NCBI GenBank assembly: GCA_963277665.1
Contig: OY728121.1
Location: 955,270,097-955,334,096 of the forward strand
DNA from: Viscum album
Taxonomy: Eukaryota > Streptophyta > Magnoliopsida > Santalales > Viscaceae
Direction: 5' to 3'
DNA: 64,000 nucleotides
The notes under the pieces are model-generated. The model searched no databases. It was not told the DNA's origin and saw nothing but the letters and a program-made list of their open reading frames with translations. Numbering within the stretch: position 1 is the first letter of the stretch; the number at the start of each line of letters is the position of its first letter. Position numbers and translations under genes: made by a program. This document shows, one piece after another, positions 10,203 through 22,448 of this stretch.

Positions 10203-12740
10203 TGTAACGACCCAGACCCGAATATCCACCCAAACAGTGCTAAATGGGTCAGGTGTTACTACCTTAGGCGCACCTCCCTGAATGCCAAAGGCTTCCGACT
10301 ATCAGCAAGGATCTGAATTGGTATAGTGGGGAGGCTATACCCTCTTGGAGAATAATAATGGTATTGGTCCGAGTAATAATATTTAACATGCAATGGAGAT
10401 AAACGACTCAACATACTCGAACCAGACCTGCAGAGCAGATGCATATCCAAGATTAATAAACAACGGAAGCAATATATAAACAAGTGTAGTGGAAAGTAAA
10501 TAGAACAACATGCTGAACACCACTTGAAACTACTAAACAAACCAAGCATGCGTCCATAGAAATTAAATATATAAAAGGGAACCAATTGCTAACCAACAAT
10601 ATCTACCATAAACAAGGAAAACATGCTAATATAGGAAATAAATAAAAAGAAATTAAACTCTAGCTAGGAAAGACCTCAAGGTCCATACCATCTCTATGCG
10701 ATAACTAAAATAGTCCATCCCCTAAAGCTGGTCTCTTTCTGGCACGCAAATACATAAAGTCTGCATGCGTCCCGAAGGGCCCGTGCAGGGTGTGAGACAA
10801 ATCTTAGTAGGATACCACCCAACGAAATATACCTAATATAAGTGTTTAAATAGTCATGCATTTCTAAAGAAGGAAGTAAATAGTAAGATGCACAAATAAA
10901 CATAAACTCCACTAGTGCTTAGAGGACACCATGGAGTGTCACCTGCTTCGGCCAACACCGAAATCTCTATCATGTAACCTAACACCATGTCGCCCCTAAT
11001 ACCGTGTGTCTCAAGTACCGATGTCCCGAAGGCGCACCCAATAAGTAGTAACTCGGAGGAACAATGATGCCTGTACTCAAATAAGTAATCGGAGGGACAT
11101 CGTTGTCTGCCCTCAAATCACAGCGAGCCTCTACCCCCAACCCGAAAGCCTCAACGCTATCCCCTGAAGGCTCCTCACCTTCCATGTGGCTTCCTAAGAC
11201 AAGCACTCCCAAACCAATAGTACCTAAACCGATTCTATCAGGGGTATCTACCCACATGAGTGGTCAAAAACACCTCATAATAGAGCATCTCTATGTGAAC
11301 ACTACTCAAAGTTTCAGATGAGCGGTAATCACCAAAATAGTACCCAAGCCACAAAGTATCTGACACCTCGTGTCCTTGTGACCATGCCACTCAAGTCTGA
11401 TGGCATTTCCATCCAAGTAACCTAGGCCATGCCCAACCTAACTATCACACTACCTCAAGATGACGTACATAATTCCCAATACCATGGTCAGAACCACCCA
11501 ATGTAATCCGGGCCAAGCTCAACCTGTGATCAGCATCACTCAACAACACCCAGACCATGCCCAACACAACATGAAGGTTCCAACATATGCAATATCACAC
11601 ATCACATATATATATAATCAAGAGAAATAATTTAAATAGGAAAAACAAACTAAATAGTTGAATTTCACTAACTATATGTTGTCTGATACCAGTACCAAGG
11701 TCTTAGAAGCCTCTAACATTTCATATCATGACTTAACCAATTAAACTCAGCAGTTTAATCAAATAAAATCAACTTATACCATTTTAACATCCCCAACCAA
11801 AATTCCCCAATGAGAAACGACCCCTCGCCCAACCCTGTTAAATAAAATCAGGAAAAAAAGGCATACCCAAAGGCATCCCATAGGTCTAATAAGAAATTGC
11901 ATATGCAATAGCAGATAAAACAAGGTCTCGCTCAAAATACCCGAAAACGCGATGAAGGCCGTGCCACACAAATGACCATAAAAAAAAGAGGTATGCACCA
12001 CCTAACTCATACTAGTACAATGATACTCCAATAAATGCCTACAATTAGGACTAAAATGTGGTAGATCTAGAAAAGAATCAAAACCGCTCAAACCACTATA
12101 ACTCATCTTAGAACAGAAATCAAGAAAAACGGCTCAAGTGGAATCAAGCCCTTACCGAGGGGGTTCTAACACATCTGAAGGAGATCGACTTGGAGTTTGA
12201 ATGAAAAATCAGGAGAAAAAAAGTTCCGACCGGCTCTCCCCACTCAAACCCATTGAGGGATTGGGGTTTTGCCTCAAAATGAGGCTACTGCCCGTTTTAG
12301 AAAAAAAAAGAAAATACACAGCGTGTACATAGGACTACACTCCGTGTGTATCATTTTACTATTAATACGACGACTGATATTTCACTGAGGACTTGCCTAT
12401 TGACTACATGGTGTATACCTATGGTACACGATGTGTACCTCTCTATCCAGCCGACATCCCCAACACTCCATATATATCCGCATACATGGACCCTCTACAT
12501 GGCATGTAAAAATAGTAAACGACATGTACTTTCTAAAAACATTCTACATCGCCAACATGCCTACACGCCATGTATAGACTTCACACACGGGCAAGGGTAT
12601 ACAACGTGTACTTAAGGTACATAGCATGTAATATGGAAATTTCCAGAACTTCCCAGATTTTCCCAGTTTTCTTAGAAACAAGTCAAAAATTTCAAACAAG
12701 GTTGGGATTTTGACCCGTTCTAAAAAATCAGGATCTTACA
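10203..12740 (-). repeat. 3' LTR of gag-only element 1
   Basis: The element-strand start is TGTAAGATCC (at 12740) and the end is GTTACA (at 10203). It is 2,538 bp long. The first 430 bp on the element strand (12310-12640) are crowded with ACACG..CGTGTAC-type short palindromes. Several small open frames on both strands are chance frames. Confidence 0.9.
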
Positions 12741-12756
12741 ATCTCCCCACCTTAAC
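12741..12756 (-). other. Polypurine tract of gag-only element 1
   Basis: On the - strand this reads GTTAAGGTGGGGAGAT directly before the LTR start. It sets the orientation together with the primer site at the other end. Confidence 0.8.
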
Positions 12757-13430
12757 ATAGCTCATCCCCGAGCTATCAAACAAAACCCAGAGATGACACT
12801 GAACATACCACCCCTATCAATGTAACCTGGAAAAACCTGATCCAAAAAGGTTCTGGTTAAATTCTTCAAGGGGCTCCCCACCTTATAAATTTCCTAACTC
12901 GATCTCAAACCTACAAAACTCAAATCAAGCAATGTTTCACTAACCTGTTTCTGGACCCATGGTCCTCTCATGACGCATCATCACCCCTATGCCTCATTGG
13001 TGCTCCCATGTGATTTCCTACACCCAAATGTATCCTGCACTGAATCAGTGTCCACCTCCATGAGGTCCTGCATCCCATGGATTATTAAAATGAACTTGGT
13101 ACATAGAACCTCAAGTAACCCGCATCCTCGATGCCCCGATTCCCACAATACCTCAAGTAACCTGCATCCTTGACACCCTGATGCTTAAGGCACCTCAAGT
13201 AACCCGAATCCTTGATTCCATTGATGCCACACATCTCATACATATATATAAATATACCCCCACCCGAAATGGATCAAATCCCACCAACTAGCATCTATTC
13301 AGTCTACATAAATCCCATGAACCTTTTGCACTCAAAGCGTACATGACCCAATAGGCCATGTCAAAACAAGTAAAAAAAAAAGATCACAGCCACACCCACG
13401 GTGTACCTCTAACCATCGTCGGCTCACCAG
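12757..13430 (-). other. Internal 3' region of gag-only element 1, non-coding
   Basis: This holds no recognisable gene; protease and pol would be expected here in a complete Ty3 element. It contains a 42-bp tandem repeat in three copies at 13108-13233 (unit starting ACCTCAAGTAACC), and further on AT-rich filler. Confidence 0.6.
13108..13233 (-). repeat. 42-bp tandem repeat, three copies
   Basis: ACCTCAAGTAACC recurs at 13108, 13150 and 13192, giving an even 42-bp period. Each unit also holds a CCTCGATGCCC-like segment. It lies in the region between gag and the polypurine tract. Confidence 0.8.
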
Positions 13431-14700
13431 CCTTCTCAGCCTCTGGCAGATCCACGATATGCACCTGGCTTGAAGTACGACTACTTGATGCCTGACCTCC
13501 CTACGATGCTGCTCTAGTCACCGGCCACTGACCCCTCAAATGGGTGCCACTATCTCTTTCGTGTCTGCTAAGTGTAGTTGAAACTCGGCTACCCTCTCCT
13601 ATTACTGAACCTGAACCAACTCTAGATTCCACAGTCTGTCCTGGTCCCTACCTGCCAGATGTCTGAGAAGGCTGCCTGTAGAACCTCTCAAGATGCACAA
13701 CCTATCCACATGCCTGACACTGATTTGGAGGCCTATCGCACTAAATCCAAACATTCCCTGGCTGTCCACACTGAAATAAAACCACTGAAGAACTACTGCA
13801 AGGTGGTCTAGCTGAGTCCTTGGCCTAACTGCCCTGTTGTAACTCATCTTTTCCTTGCTTCCTGTTATCCGAACCATCACCTGAAGCTATCGCCCGACCA
13901 ATGTGGGGCTTATCCCTTTGGTTTCCCTCTACTATGAGTGCCTGATTCACCGACTCCGAGAATGAACCCAACCTGAAGATATTCACCTAGATTCGAATGG
14001 CATGTCGTAATCCGTCTTCAAAGCACCTCATCCTTGACACGTCATCGCTGACCATACCAGGTGCAAAGCAGGACAATCAATGAAAGTAGCTGCATAGTCC
14101 ATGATAGACATGTCTCCCTACTTAAGGCTCAAGAACTCCTGAGCTCTCTCTGTCCTCAATGTCTCTGGGTAAAAGTTCTTAAAGGACCTATCCTCAAAGT
14201 CCTTCCATGCCTATCCTTCATGCCTGCAAGCCTAAACCTGCACATCCCACCAGCGCTTTTCCGGTCCTCTCAGCATGTATATCGCAAACTTGACCCTCCA
14301 CCCTGGAGGTATCTCGAGTTGCTCAGAGATCATCTGTATGATCTCTATCCAGTTCTTAGCAGCCTGTGGACCACCCTCACCCTGAAAAAGTGGCGGGTTC
14401 TACGACTAGAAATCCCACATCAGATATGCCATAGATGACTCTGTATCCTGCGCACCTCTGTCGATCCCCTGTAGGACACGTACCAAGCTAGTCCTGAGCT
14501 TCTCATCGAGCCACAACCCGAATGCTGCAAAACCCGGATGCTGTCTTGTAGCACATGATCTTGGACTTAATCCTATCTCTGAGCCTGTACCTACAGCTCA
14601 TGCTCTACCTACACCAGATCCTGAACCTGATCCTTCTCCTGTGGCACTGTACCATCTCCCGCCTGACGCTCTATCTGAGTCATTAAAAAGGAACCCACTG
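13430..14700 (-). pseudogene. Ty3-type gag of element 1, disrupted
   Basis: Read on the - strand, the N-terminal part begins near 14690 (MTQIERQAGDGTV). The retrotransposon Gag domain (PF03732-like) spans about 14440-13990, with RWWDVQ, WKDFED, FKNFYPETLRTERAQEFL and GDMSIMDYAATFID in order. The C-terminal part (13760-13640) carries two degenerate zinc knuckles, FQCGQPGNVWI and CQACG..VHLERF. Several Cys codons are altered and stops break the frame. Gag would package the element RNA; here it is the only protein remnant in the element. The protein is about the usual size for Ty3 Gag, about 400 residues. Confidence 0.8.
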
Positions 14701-15556
14701 AATACCATAAATGGACATACAACCCACATATATAACAATATATATATAACACAGACAAGGAAAGTAGTAAAAGTAAGTCCATAACTACTACCCTTACTCT
14801 CCCCCACTGCAACCCATTCCCATGGCATCCCGGCCTCATGGCCTCCTTACCCGCCCTCAATAAAGCCAAGTATCAAAAGTACCTCGGGCCATGCCCATCC
14901 CGACAACAAACATTTACTCAAACCGACGACCGAGTCACCCGATCCTAATGATAAAAATCACATCAACCATAGTATCTAAATGATCTTATAAGAGCCAGAC
15001 CCAAAAACCCTACCATATAAAAATATATAAAGCATGGAATAACACATTGTAATAAACAAGCAATTCTATCAATAATTCCACCTTTTCAAATTTCAATGCA
15101 TACAAAGCATGGAAATTGATATTATTCACATGGAATTATCACTTCACAAAGAAAACGTGTAGTTATGAAATTGAAATACCCTAAAAATGTTCCTATCAAA
15201 ATCCAAGAAAACAATCCTTTCCATACTGGGCCAAGGTCCAATTCTTCTCTTCCCTCACCTGTTCAAGGGTCACATATCACAATCAATAGCATCACACACC
15301 AAGTGAGCCACCGAGGTGGAAATCATATAAATTTTAACCTGAGAAAAAGAAAAACTGGAATTCCCACTAAAGGTAACTTGGTTCATCCCTCGTACATGGG
15401 GCTACAGGCACCCAAGCCCAAGATAGAAATCCAGTTCCTGTAACAACCTATCTTCAGTCTACCATATCCCAAATAGTAAAACCAATAGAAATAAAAAGAG
15501 AAGTCTCAATATCATTAGTATCCAGCAAAACATTACTACTAAATCTCTATCAAGAT
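14701..15556 (-). other. 5' leader of gag-only element 1
   Basis: This non-coding leader lies between primer site and gag. Parts of it resemble 31630-31760 (CTTTCCATACTGG, then ATAGCATCA), the leader of the diverged Ty3 element to the right, so the two elements share ancestry. No gene seen. Confidence 0.6.
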
Positions 15557-15570
15557 CTCCTTTGATACCA
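15557..15570 (-). other. Primer binding site of gag-only element 1
   Basis: The - strand reads TGGTATCAAAGGAG, close to the initiator Met primer site TGGTATCAGAGC, 3 bp inside the 5' LTR. Confidence 0.8.
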
Positions 15571-15573
15571 CTT

Positions 15574-18117
15574 TGTAATGACCCAGACCCAAATAGCCAC
15601 CCGAACAGTTCTAAATGAGTCGGGTGTTACTACCTTAGGCGCACCTCCCCGAACACCAAAGGCTGCCGATTAGCAGCGAGGGTCTAAATGGGTATAGTTG
15701 GGAGGCTATACCCTATCAGAGGATAATAATGGTACTGGTCTGAGTAATAATATGTAACATGCAGTGGAGATAAATGACTCAGCAGACTTGAACCAGACCC
15801 ATAGAGATGAAACATATCCTATATCAATAAACAGTGGAAGCAATATATAAACATGTGCAGTGGAAAGTAAACAAAATATCATGCTGAACACCACTTGAAA
15901 ATACTAAAAAAACCAAGCATGCATCCATAGAATGTCAATATATAAAAGAGAACCAATGGCTAACCAACAATAGATACAATAAACAAGGAAAACATGATGA
16001 TACAAGAAAGAAATCAAAACAAATTAAACTCCAGCTAGGAAAGACATCAAGGTCCATACCATCTCCATGAAACAACTAAAACAGTCTAGCTCCTAAAGCT
16101 GGTCTCTTTCCTACACACAAATCCATAAAATCTACACGTGTCCCGAAGGGCCTGTACAGGGTGTGAGACAAATCTCAGTAAGATACCACCCAATGGTGCG
16201 TACCTAATATAAGTGTTTAAGCATGAATGAATTTATAAAGAAGGTGGTAAATAGTACGATGCACAAATAAACATAAACTCCACTGGTGCTCAGTAGCCAC
16301 CATGGAGTGTCACCTACCTCAGCCAACATTGGAATCTCTGTCATGTAACCTGGAACCATGTGCCCCTTGACACCACGTGTCTCAAGTACCAATGTCCTGA
16401 AAGAATGCCCAAAAACTAGTAACTGAGAAGAATAGTGATGCCTGTCCTCAAATAAGTAACCAGAGGGACATCGATGTATTCCCTCAAATCACGGCGAGCC
16501 TCTAACCCCAACCCAATAGCCTCAATTCTATCCCTTGAAGGATCCTCACCTTCCACATGAATTCCTATGGAAAGCACCCCCAAACCAATAGAACCTAAAC
16601 CACATCTATTGGGGGTCTCTACCCACATGAGTGGTCAAAACCACCTCATCACAGAGTCTCTCTGTGTGCACACTACTCAAAGTTCCAGGTGAGAAGTAAT
16701 CACCAAAATAATACCCAAGCCACAAGGTCTCTTACGCATCCTATCCTTGCGACCATGTCACTCAAGTCTGATGGCCTTGCCATCCAAGTAACTCGGACCA
16801 TGCCCAACTTGAAAGTCACACTACCTCAAGATGACGTCCATGATGCCCAATCCCATGGTCAGATTCACCCAATGTAATTCGGGCCAAGCCCAACCTGTGA
16901 TCAGCATCACTCAAAAATACCTAGGCCATTCCCAGAACAACCCGAAGGTTCCGAAATATGAAATATCACACATCACATATATATAATCAAAACAAATACT
17001 TTAAACAGGAAAAAAACTAAACAGTTGAATTGCACTAACTATGTGTTTTCCCATACCAGCACCAAGGTCTTGGAATCCTCTAATAGTTCATATCAGGACT
17101 TAACCAATTAAACTCAGCATTTTAATCAAATAAAATCAACTTATACCATTTTGGAACCCTTAGTCAAAATGCCTGAATGAGCAATGACCCCTCACCTGAA
17201 CCCGCTCAAAAAAATAAGCAAAAAAGGCATACCCAAAGTCATCCCATAGGGATAATAAGAAATTACATATGCAATAATAGATAAAATAGGGTCTTGCTCA
17301 AAATACCCGAAAACACACCGAAGACTGCGCCACAAAAATGACCGTGAAAACACAAAAAGAGGTATGCACCACCTACCTCGTACTAGTACGATGATACTCC
17401 TCTGATAACAGCCTCCAATTAGGTCTAAAACACAGTATATCTACAAAATAATCAAAACCGCTCAAACCCCAATAACTCATATTAGAACTGAAATCAAGAA
17501 AAATGACTCAAGAGGAATCAAGGACTTACCGAGGGGGTTCTAACGTATCCAATGGAAATCGAATCAGAGTTCAGACAGACGATTGAGAGAAGAAATGATC
17601 TCTGGTCGGCTCTCCCCGCTCAAAACCATCGAGGGTTTGGGTTTCTGCCTCAAAACATGGTTACTGCATTTTTTAGCAAAAAAAAAGAAATTACATGGCA
17701 TGTACATAGGACAACACGCTGTGTGTATCAGTTTACTATTCACATGACAACTGATATTTCACCAAGGACTTTCCGACTGACTACACGGTGTGTACCTATG
17801 GTACACGGCATGTACCTATCTACTCAGTCGACATCCTCAACATGCCATGTATATCCCCATACACATCCACTCTACATATCATTTACAAATATTACACGAC
17901 ATGTACTTTCTAAAAACATTCTACCCCACCAATAGGCCTACACGCCATATATGGCCTTCACACACGGGCAAGGGTACATGACGTGTACTTAAGGTACACA
18001 ATGTGTAATCAGAAAATTTCCAGGACTTCCCAGATTTTCCTAGTTTTCTTAGAAACAAGTCAAAAATTTCAAAGAGGGTCGTGATTTTGACCCATAATAA
18101 AAACTCAAGTTCTTACA
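15574..18117 (-). repeat. 5' LTR of gag-only element 1
   Basis: It is 2,544 bp, alignable along its whole length to 10203-12740. It ends at 18117 next to the CAGGT target duplication. The palindrome-rich segment recurs at 17690-18010. Confidence 0.9.
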
Positions 18118-18122
18118 CAGGT

Positions 18123-19378
18123 GGTCCAAGTTGAAGATAAAATTCGGGGCCATATTTTGTGGCCCAGAAAAACATCCCACCATTTAATAATATATCAAAA
18201 ACCAGAAACTATTTTAGTCTAAAATTTTACATATAGTTAAGAGACATCCATATATTAATTTTCCTTTTCTATGGCCCACTCATGTTCATCCATATAGATG
18301 GTCATTTCAGTGCATCTGTTCAGTGGATGCAAGTTGGCTTCAACTTCAGGTCAAGGATGAAGAAGTCCACTCTCCCATACTTTCCACCACCCTAGGCCTA
18401 CCATACTCAAGTGGGATGATTTGTACTATTAGGATTTAGACCCATGCCTCTTGAAATGCTTATTTAAGGAAGTGGTGGTGAAGGAGTTGATGATGTTGGA
18501 GCTTTGTTTTCATTGTAATGTTATTATGATAATTTGTCTTTGTAGCATTCTTCTTTCTTATGTAAGTTGTTAGAATCACCTTAGTTTTCAATAAAATTTA
18601 TTCTTCTTCTATTATTATATTTTTATTCATATAACATTTATATCTTTTTCTCAAGGTATGAACTTATTCACACCAAACCTTGTGATATTCTTCACACAAC
18701 GGTGGAGTGATCGTTATTTCATTGTTTTTTTGCTTCTTCAATTCTACCCTTATGAGTCTACTTCTCGCTTCTGTGGAGAATGTGTCATCAATGAAGGAAT
18801 AAATATTTTATGGATTGATCCAAGGGAGTATCAAAGGGATGGATTGGATGTTATTTATCACTCTCTAAATGTTTTTTAATTTCTTTTATTTGAGTTTCCT
18901 TTATTTAATGATTTTCTCTCTTCCTCTTCCTTATTGAATTTATTCGACCCACTTTTATGTGCTAAGAAGATCCTTTACCTTGATGTTCTAATGAAAATGA
19001 TCCTACAAGTGTATAGGTGATTAGAATGTGTTTATGAAGGTTTTTACATAGTAAGTGATGATGTTATTTTGAATTCGTTGAATGAATCCTTCTCGAGCTA
19101 ATGAAATTGAAATCATTAAAAAAAGGAATTCATCCAATCCACCCCCAGCAATAACCTTGGATCAAATCAATTTCTCATAATTTGAATTCACATAGATCTC
19201 TTAGTTCTCTTTTAAAACCATCTAAAATAAACCCTAGTTGGACACTTCATATAAAAAAAAATACATAGAATGTTCGTGTCTGTAGGTTACTTTTTAAGTC
19301 TCTGAGGATTTAACAACCCAAGATAAACTACAAGCGACTGCTCAACCCTAAAATATTGGGTAAATTTGGACGAGGCTA
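18123..19378 (+). repeat. Athila 5' LTR, second part
   Basis: This continues the LTR after the nested insertion (GGTCCAAGTTGAAGATAAAA matches 28131 onward). A TATA-like TATTTAAGG at 18461 is conserved at 28467, and AATAAA near 18590 is conserved near 28596, so both are plausible promoter and polyadenylation signals. The LTR ends at 19378 (GAGGCTA against GAGACCA in the 3' LTR). Confidence 0.85.
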
Positions 19379-19385
19379 AATTTTT

Positions 19386-19403
19386 CTGCCATTGCTAGGA
19401 ACC
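19386..19403 (+). other. Athila primer binding site (tRNA-Asp type), decayed
   Basis: CTGCCATTGCTAGGAACC aligns to the Athila/Tat consensus CGCCGTTGCCGGGGAACC with C-to-T and G-to-A changes and small gaps. It follows the LTR after a short T-run, as usual in this clade. Confidence 0.75.
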
Positions 19404-19652
19404 AATTAATTAATCTCAACACCAATTCTATTCTCCCCCATTTCTCTTTTCTCACCTCAAATTCTCTTATCTTTTCCCCTTTCTTTTGTTTTTCACTTTT
19501 CTTGGTGCATGTCCGCCTATACTTATGACCAATCAAACCGTCTAGTTAGGGTGGCTAGTCATGGGGTTGGGGATTCAAGTACACCAAGGTAACTCTTTAC
19601 ATTATATAATAATATTACTAATACTATAGAGTAAAAAATTTATCCCATTTCA

Positions 19653-21250
19653 ATGGAAGGTCTTCAAAGAAACCAACTCATAAACTCGAGTGGGAACCAA
19701 AATGGAAACCCAAATGAGGCAGCCCCAAACTTGGGGAATGCAGTAGATCAAACCATGAATGAATACCTCACACCTTCCTAGACCAATTCCCCCTCACGAA
19801 TTAGACACAATTACCTAAGATATTTCAACTACATCTTTAAACCCCATGTCATAAAAAACCTTCCCACATTCCATGTAATGGAGTCCGAGATGCCCTACCT
19901 TCACGTTATAGAGTTCAATGACATTGTAGAAACCATATGTCCCCCGCATCAACTAGAATATGATAAGATGATTATATTTCATTTTTATTTAAAGGACCGA
20001 GCTAAAAATTGGCTAAACAATTTTAGACCATCATCCATCAACTCTTGGGACCAATTACAAAGATAATTATACAAAAAATACTTTCCCCACCACAAAACAA
20101 TTTCACTTAAAAAGAGCATCCAAAACTTTTTTGAAAAAGAGGGAGAGTCATTCTATGAAACATGGGAGAGGTTCAAAGACTCCCTAAACATGGTTCCACA
20201 CCATGCTTTTTCTATTCCTGAACAAGTGAGAATTTTTTATAAAGGGTTGGGCCTGGGGAACAAATAATTCATTGACATGATGTGTAATGGAGCCTTTAAA
20301 AACAAATCCCCAAATGATTCTTATGAGAATCTAGAAATCCTTGATGAAAAAAACCAAACATGGGGAACATCACCTTATTATAAAAAGCCACAAAGAACTA
20401 CTAGAATGAATACAATTAGAGAATAGGAAAGCCTTAGGGCTAAACTCACAGCACTCACTAGGAAGGTTGAAGAGATAGACCTTAGGAAAATCCATGAAAT
20501 CCAAACTATAGACCCTGTTTGAAAAATTTGTGATAAACATGACCAAAAAATAGACAACTACCCAACCATTCCATCGATCAAGCATGTTATTATAGGAGGA
20601 CCATCTACTGAAGCTAATTCCCAAAACTTCCAAAATCCCCAATACCAAAAAGCATTCAACCTAAGGTATAATGACCACCCAAGCTTCTATTGGAAAGATA
20701 ACTAACAACCTAGCCAAACACAAGGAACAAACCCCTAACCTACACAAAATTTTAAAAACCATAACCAATTACAACCACAACCAGTCCAATACCAATATCC
20801 TCCTTTCCAATACCAACAACCCATCTAGTAGCCCATCCAACAACCAAAGTACCCTCCTGGGATAAACTAACCAATACAAGCCCCCTCCCAATTTGTCCCT
20901 CTCTAAATCATTGAATAGTTATGTAAAAAAATAGGGAAAATGAATTCAAAAGTATATTACCTTAAACAAGAACTTCAAACCATCAAAAATTGAAAGTCAC
21001 CCATGCCTACACAGGCTATTCCACAACAAACATCAAGGAGAAAGTCAAGTTTCACTCAAACAACTCATGAACAACTAAAGACTATGACAGTTTTAAGAAG
21101 TGAAAAATCAATTGATAAACCTGAAAAAATAATTCAGAAACCATATAATGCTTCAAACTCTAATTAAAATTCAAATGAACCACATGATCAAACTGAAAAA
21201 ACTGATAACAATGTGAAATAAACAACTCTTCAACAAACAATCCCACAACC
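19653..21250 (+). pseudogene. Athila gag, disrupted
   Basis: The likely start is ATG at 19653. The same frame stays readable for over 1.3 kb with scattered stops. Recognisable Athila Gag segments are FHFYLKDRAKNWLNNF (19978-20030), KYFPHHKTISLKKSI (20075-20120), ESFYETWERFKDSLN (20145-20190) and FIDMMCNGAFKNKSP (20270-20310). The zinc knuckle region near 20510-20575 keeps one Cys and a His (ICDKHDQKIDNYP); the first Cys codon is now a stop and the last Cys is Tyr. The rest is a Gln/Pro/Asn-rich tail (20690-20900). In-frame stops include those at 19780, 20065 and 20268. It would encode the particle protein. Confidence 0.88.
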
Positions 21251-21293
21251 TGCACCATTTCCTCAATGCATGAGGGGGAAAACAAAGACTTAA

Positions 21294-22300
21294 TTGAGTG
21301 AAACATTGAGGAAAATATGCTCACAAGTCAAGTTGAACATTCCTCTCCTTGATTCTATTCAAACCATTCTTGCATACTCAAAATACCTAAAGAACCTATA
21401 CACATTTAAAAGGAAATTCTCACATAATAATCAAGTCCTTCTTGCTGCAAATGTTAGTACAACAATCCAAGGAACCCTTCCACCAAATATGAAAGACCTA
21501 GGATTCCCATACATAAATGTTGAACTACAAGAGAACACAGTTTTCAAAGCCTTATGTAACCTAGGTGCCGGTTTAAATCTCCTTACTTATGTTGTGTACT
21601 ACCAGTTATACCTGGAAGAGATCCAACCCATATATGTCACACTTTAACTTGCTGATCATAACATTATGGTTCCAAATGGGATTTTAAAGGATGTTCTGGT
21701 TAAAGAAGAAAAATTCATTTACCCTACTGAATTCATTATCCTTGACAACAATCTAAACTTTGTAAAAAAGGAACAAACCCCAATCATCCTTGGTTGTCCC
21801 TTCATTGCAACAGTCAACTCTGTTATCCGAGTCTGAAATGGGAAAATGACCATCAACTTTGGAAACATAAGTCTAGACTTGAACATCTATAATGAAAGAT
21901 CAAAAATAGGGGATGATGAGGATATTCATGAAGTTAAAATGATATGAATCATTAGTAATGAATCCATAGAAAATCAAGGAATATTTGAGGAATTTTTAAG
22001 TCAGGAAAAGATTAATTTCCTTTGTTCACATGAAGTAAGTTTATCTCCTTGGCTAGAATAACTTTCAAATTGCTCCTATGATGAAATCTTAAGACCAACA
22101 ATAAGTGAAATCTTTCAGGAAACCAAATTCATGGAGACCACTCCAACTCTCTTCCCTAACACTTATCAAACCAATCTAGTAGCTCAAACTTCTACACATT
22201 GGGAATCAATCCTATCTAAAAATCTAAAAAAATATATTGATCTTGAGCCAATGTCCCAATATTCTGATGAAATTTTGTACCAAACTGATCTTGAATTGAA
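21294..22300 (+). pseudogene. Athila protease and linker, disrupted
   Basis: The frame 21294-21647 leads into the retroviral-type aspartic protease signature, here CNLGAGLNLLTYVVYYQL. The family has DLGAS at that place, so the catalytic Asp is replaced by Asn. Downstream LGCPFIATVNSVI (about 21790) matches the conserved end of the domain (grPFLata.a.I). The region to 22300 is an acidic linker before RT. Protease would cut the Gag-Pol polyprotein; the loss of Asp and several stops mean this copy cannot. Confidence 0.8.
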
Positions 22301-22448
22301 ATAACTTCTTACTGAACTTAAGTATGTCTTACTTGGAGGAAATGGAATACATTATATTGTAATTTCTTCTTCTCTTCAATCCGATCATTAGAGGATGCTT
22401 CTAGATGTCCTTAGAAGACTCAAGAAATCTATTAGATGGACCCTATTT
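22301..22448 (+). pseudogene. Athila RT N-terminal edge, before the SINE
   Basis: LTELKYVLLGGNG, then ISSSL, then LRRLKKSIRWTLF match the conserved lead-in to Athila RT. The frame is cut by the insertion after 22448. The target sequence ATGGACCCTATTT is at 22436-22448. Confidence 0.75.

Larger units (their letters stand above)
10203..18117 (-). mobile_element. Gag-only Ty3 element 1 (TR-GAG-like), 7.9 kb
   Basis: This is a complete LTR element on the - strand: 5' LTR 15574-18117, primer site 15557-15570, gag, polypurine tract 12741-12756 and 3' LTR 10203-12740. It sits inside the Athila 5' LTR with target duplications CAGGC (10198-10202) and CAGGT (18118-18122). The 2.8-kb internal region has a Ty3 gag but no protease, RT, RNase H or integrase, so movement would need proteins supplied in trans. 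This architecture matches published plant TR-GAG elements. The two LTRs look roughly 85-90% alike over the first 150 bases by eye, so it is not a very recent insertion. Confidence 0.88.

Noticed and set aside
10259..12615. Several 70-110 residue frames on both strands in the LTR
   Set aside because: They overlap each other, lie in LTR sequence, are not conserved as open frames in the other LTR, and have no known motif.
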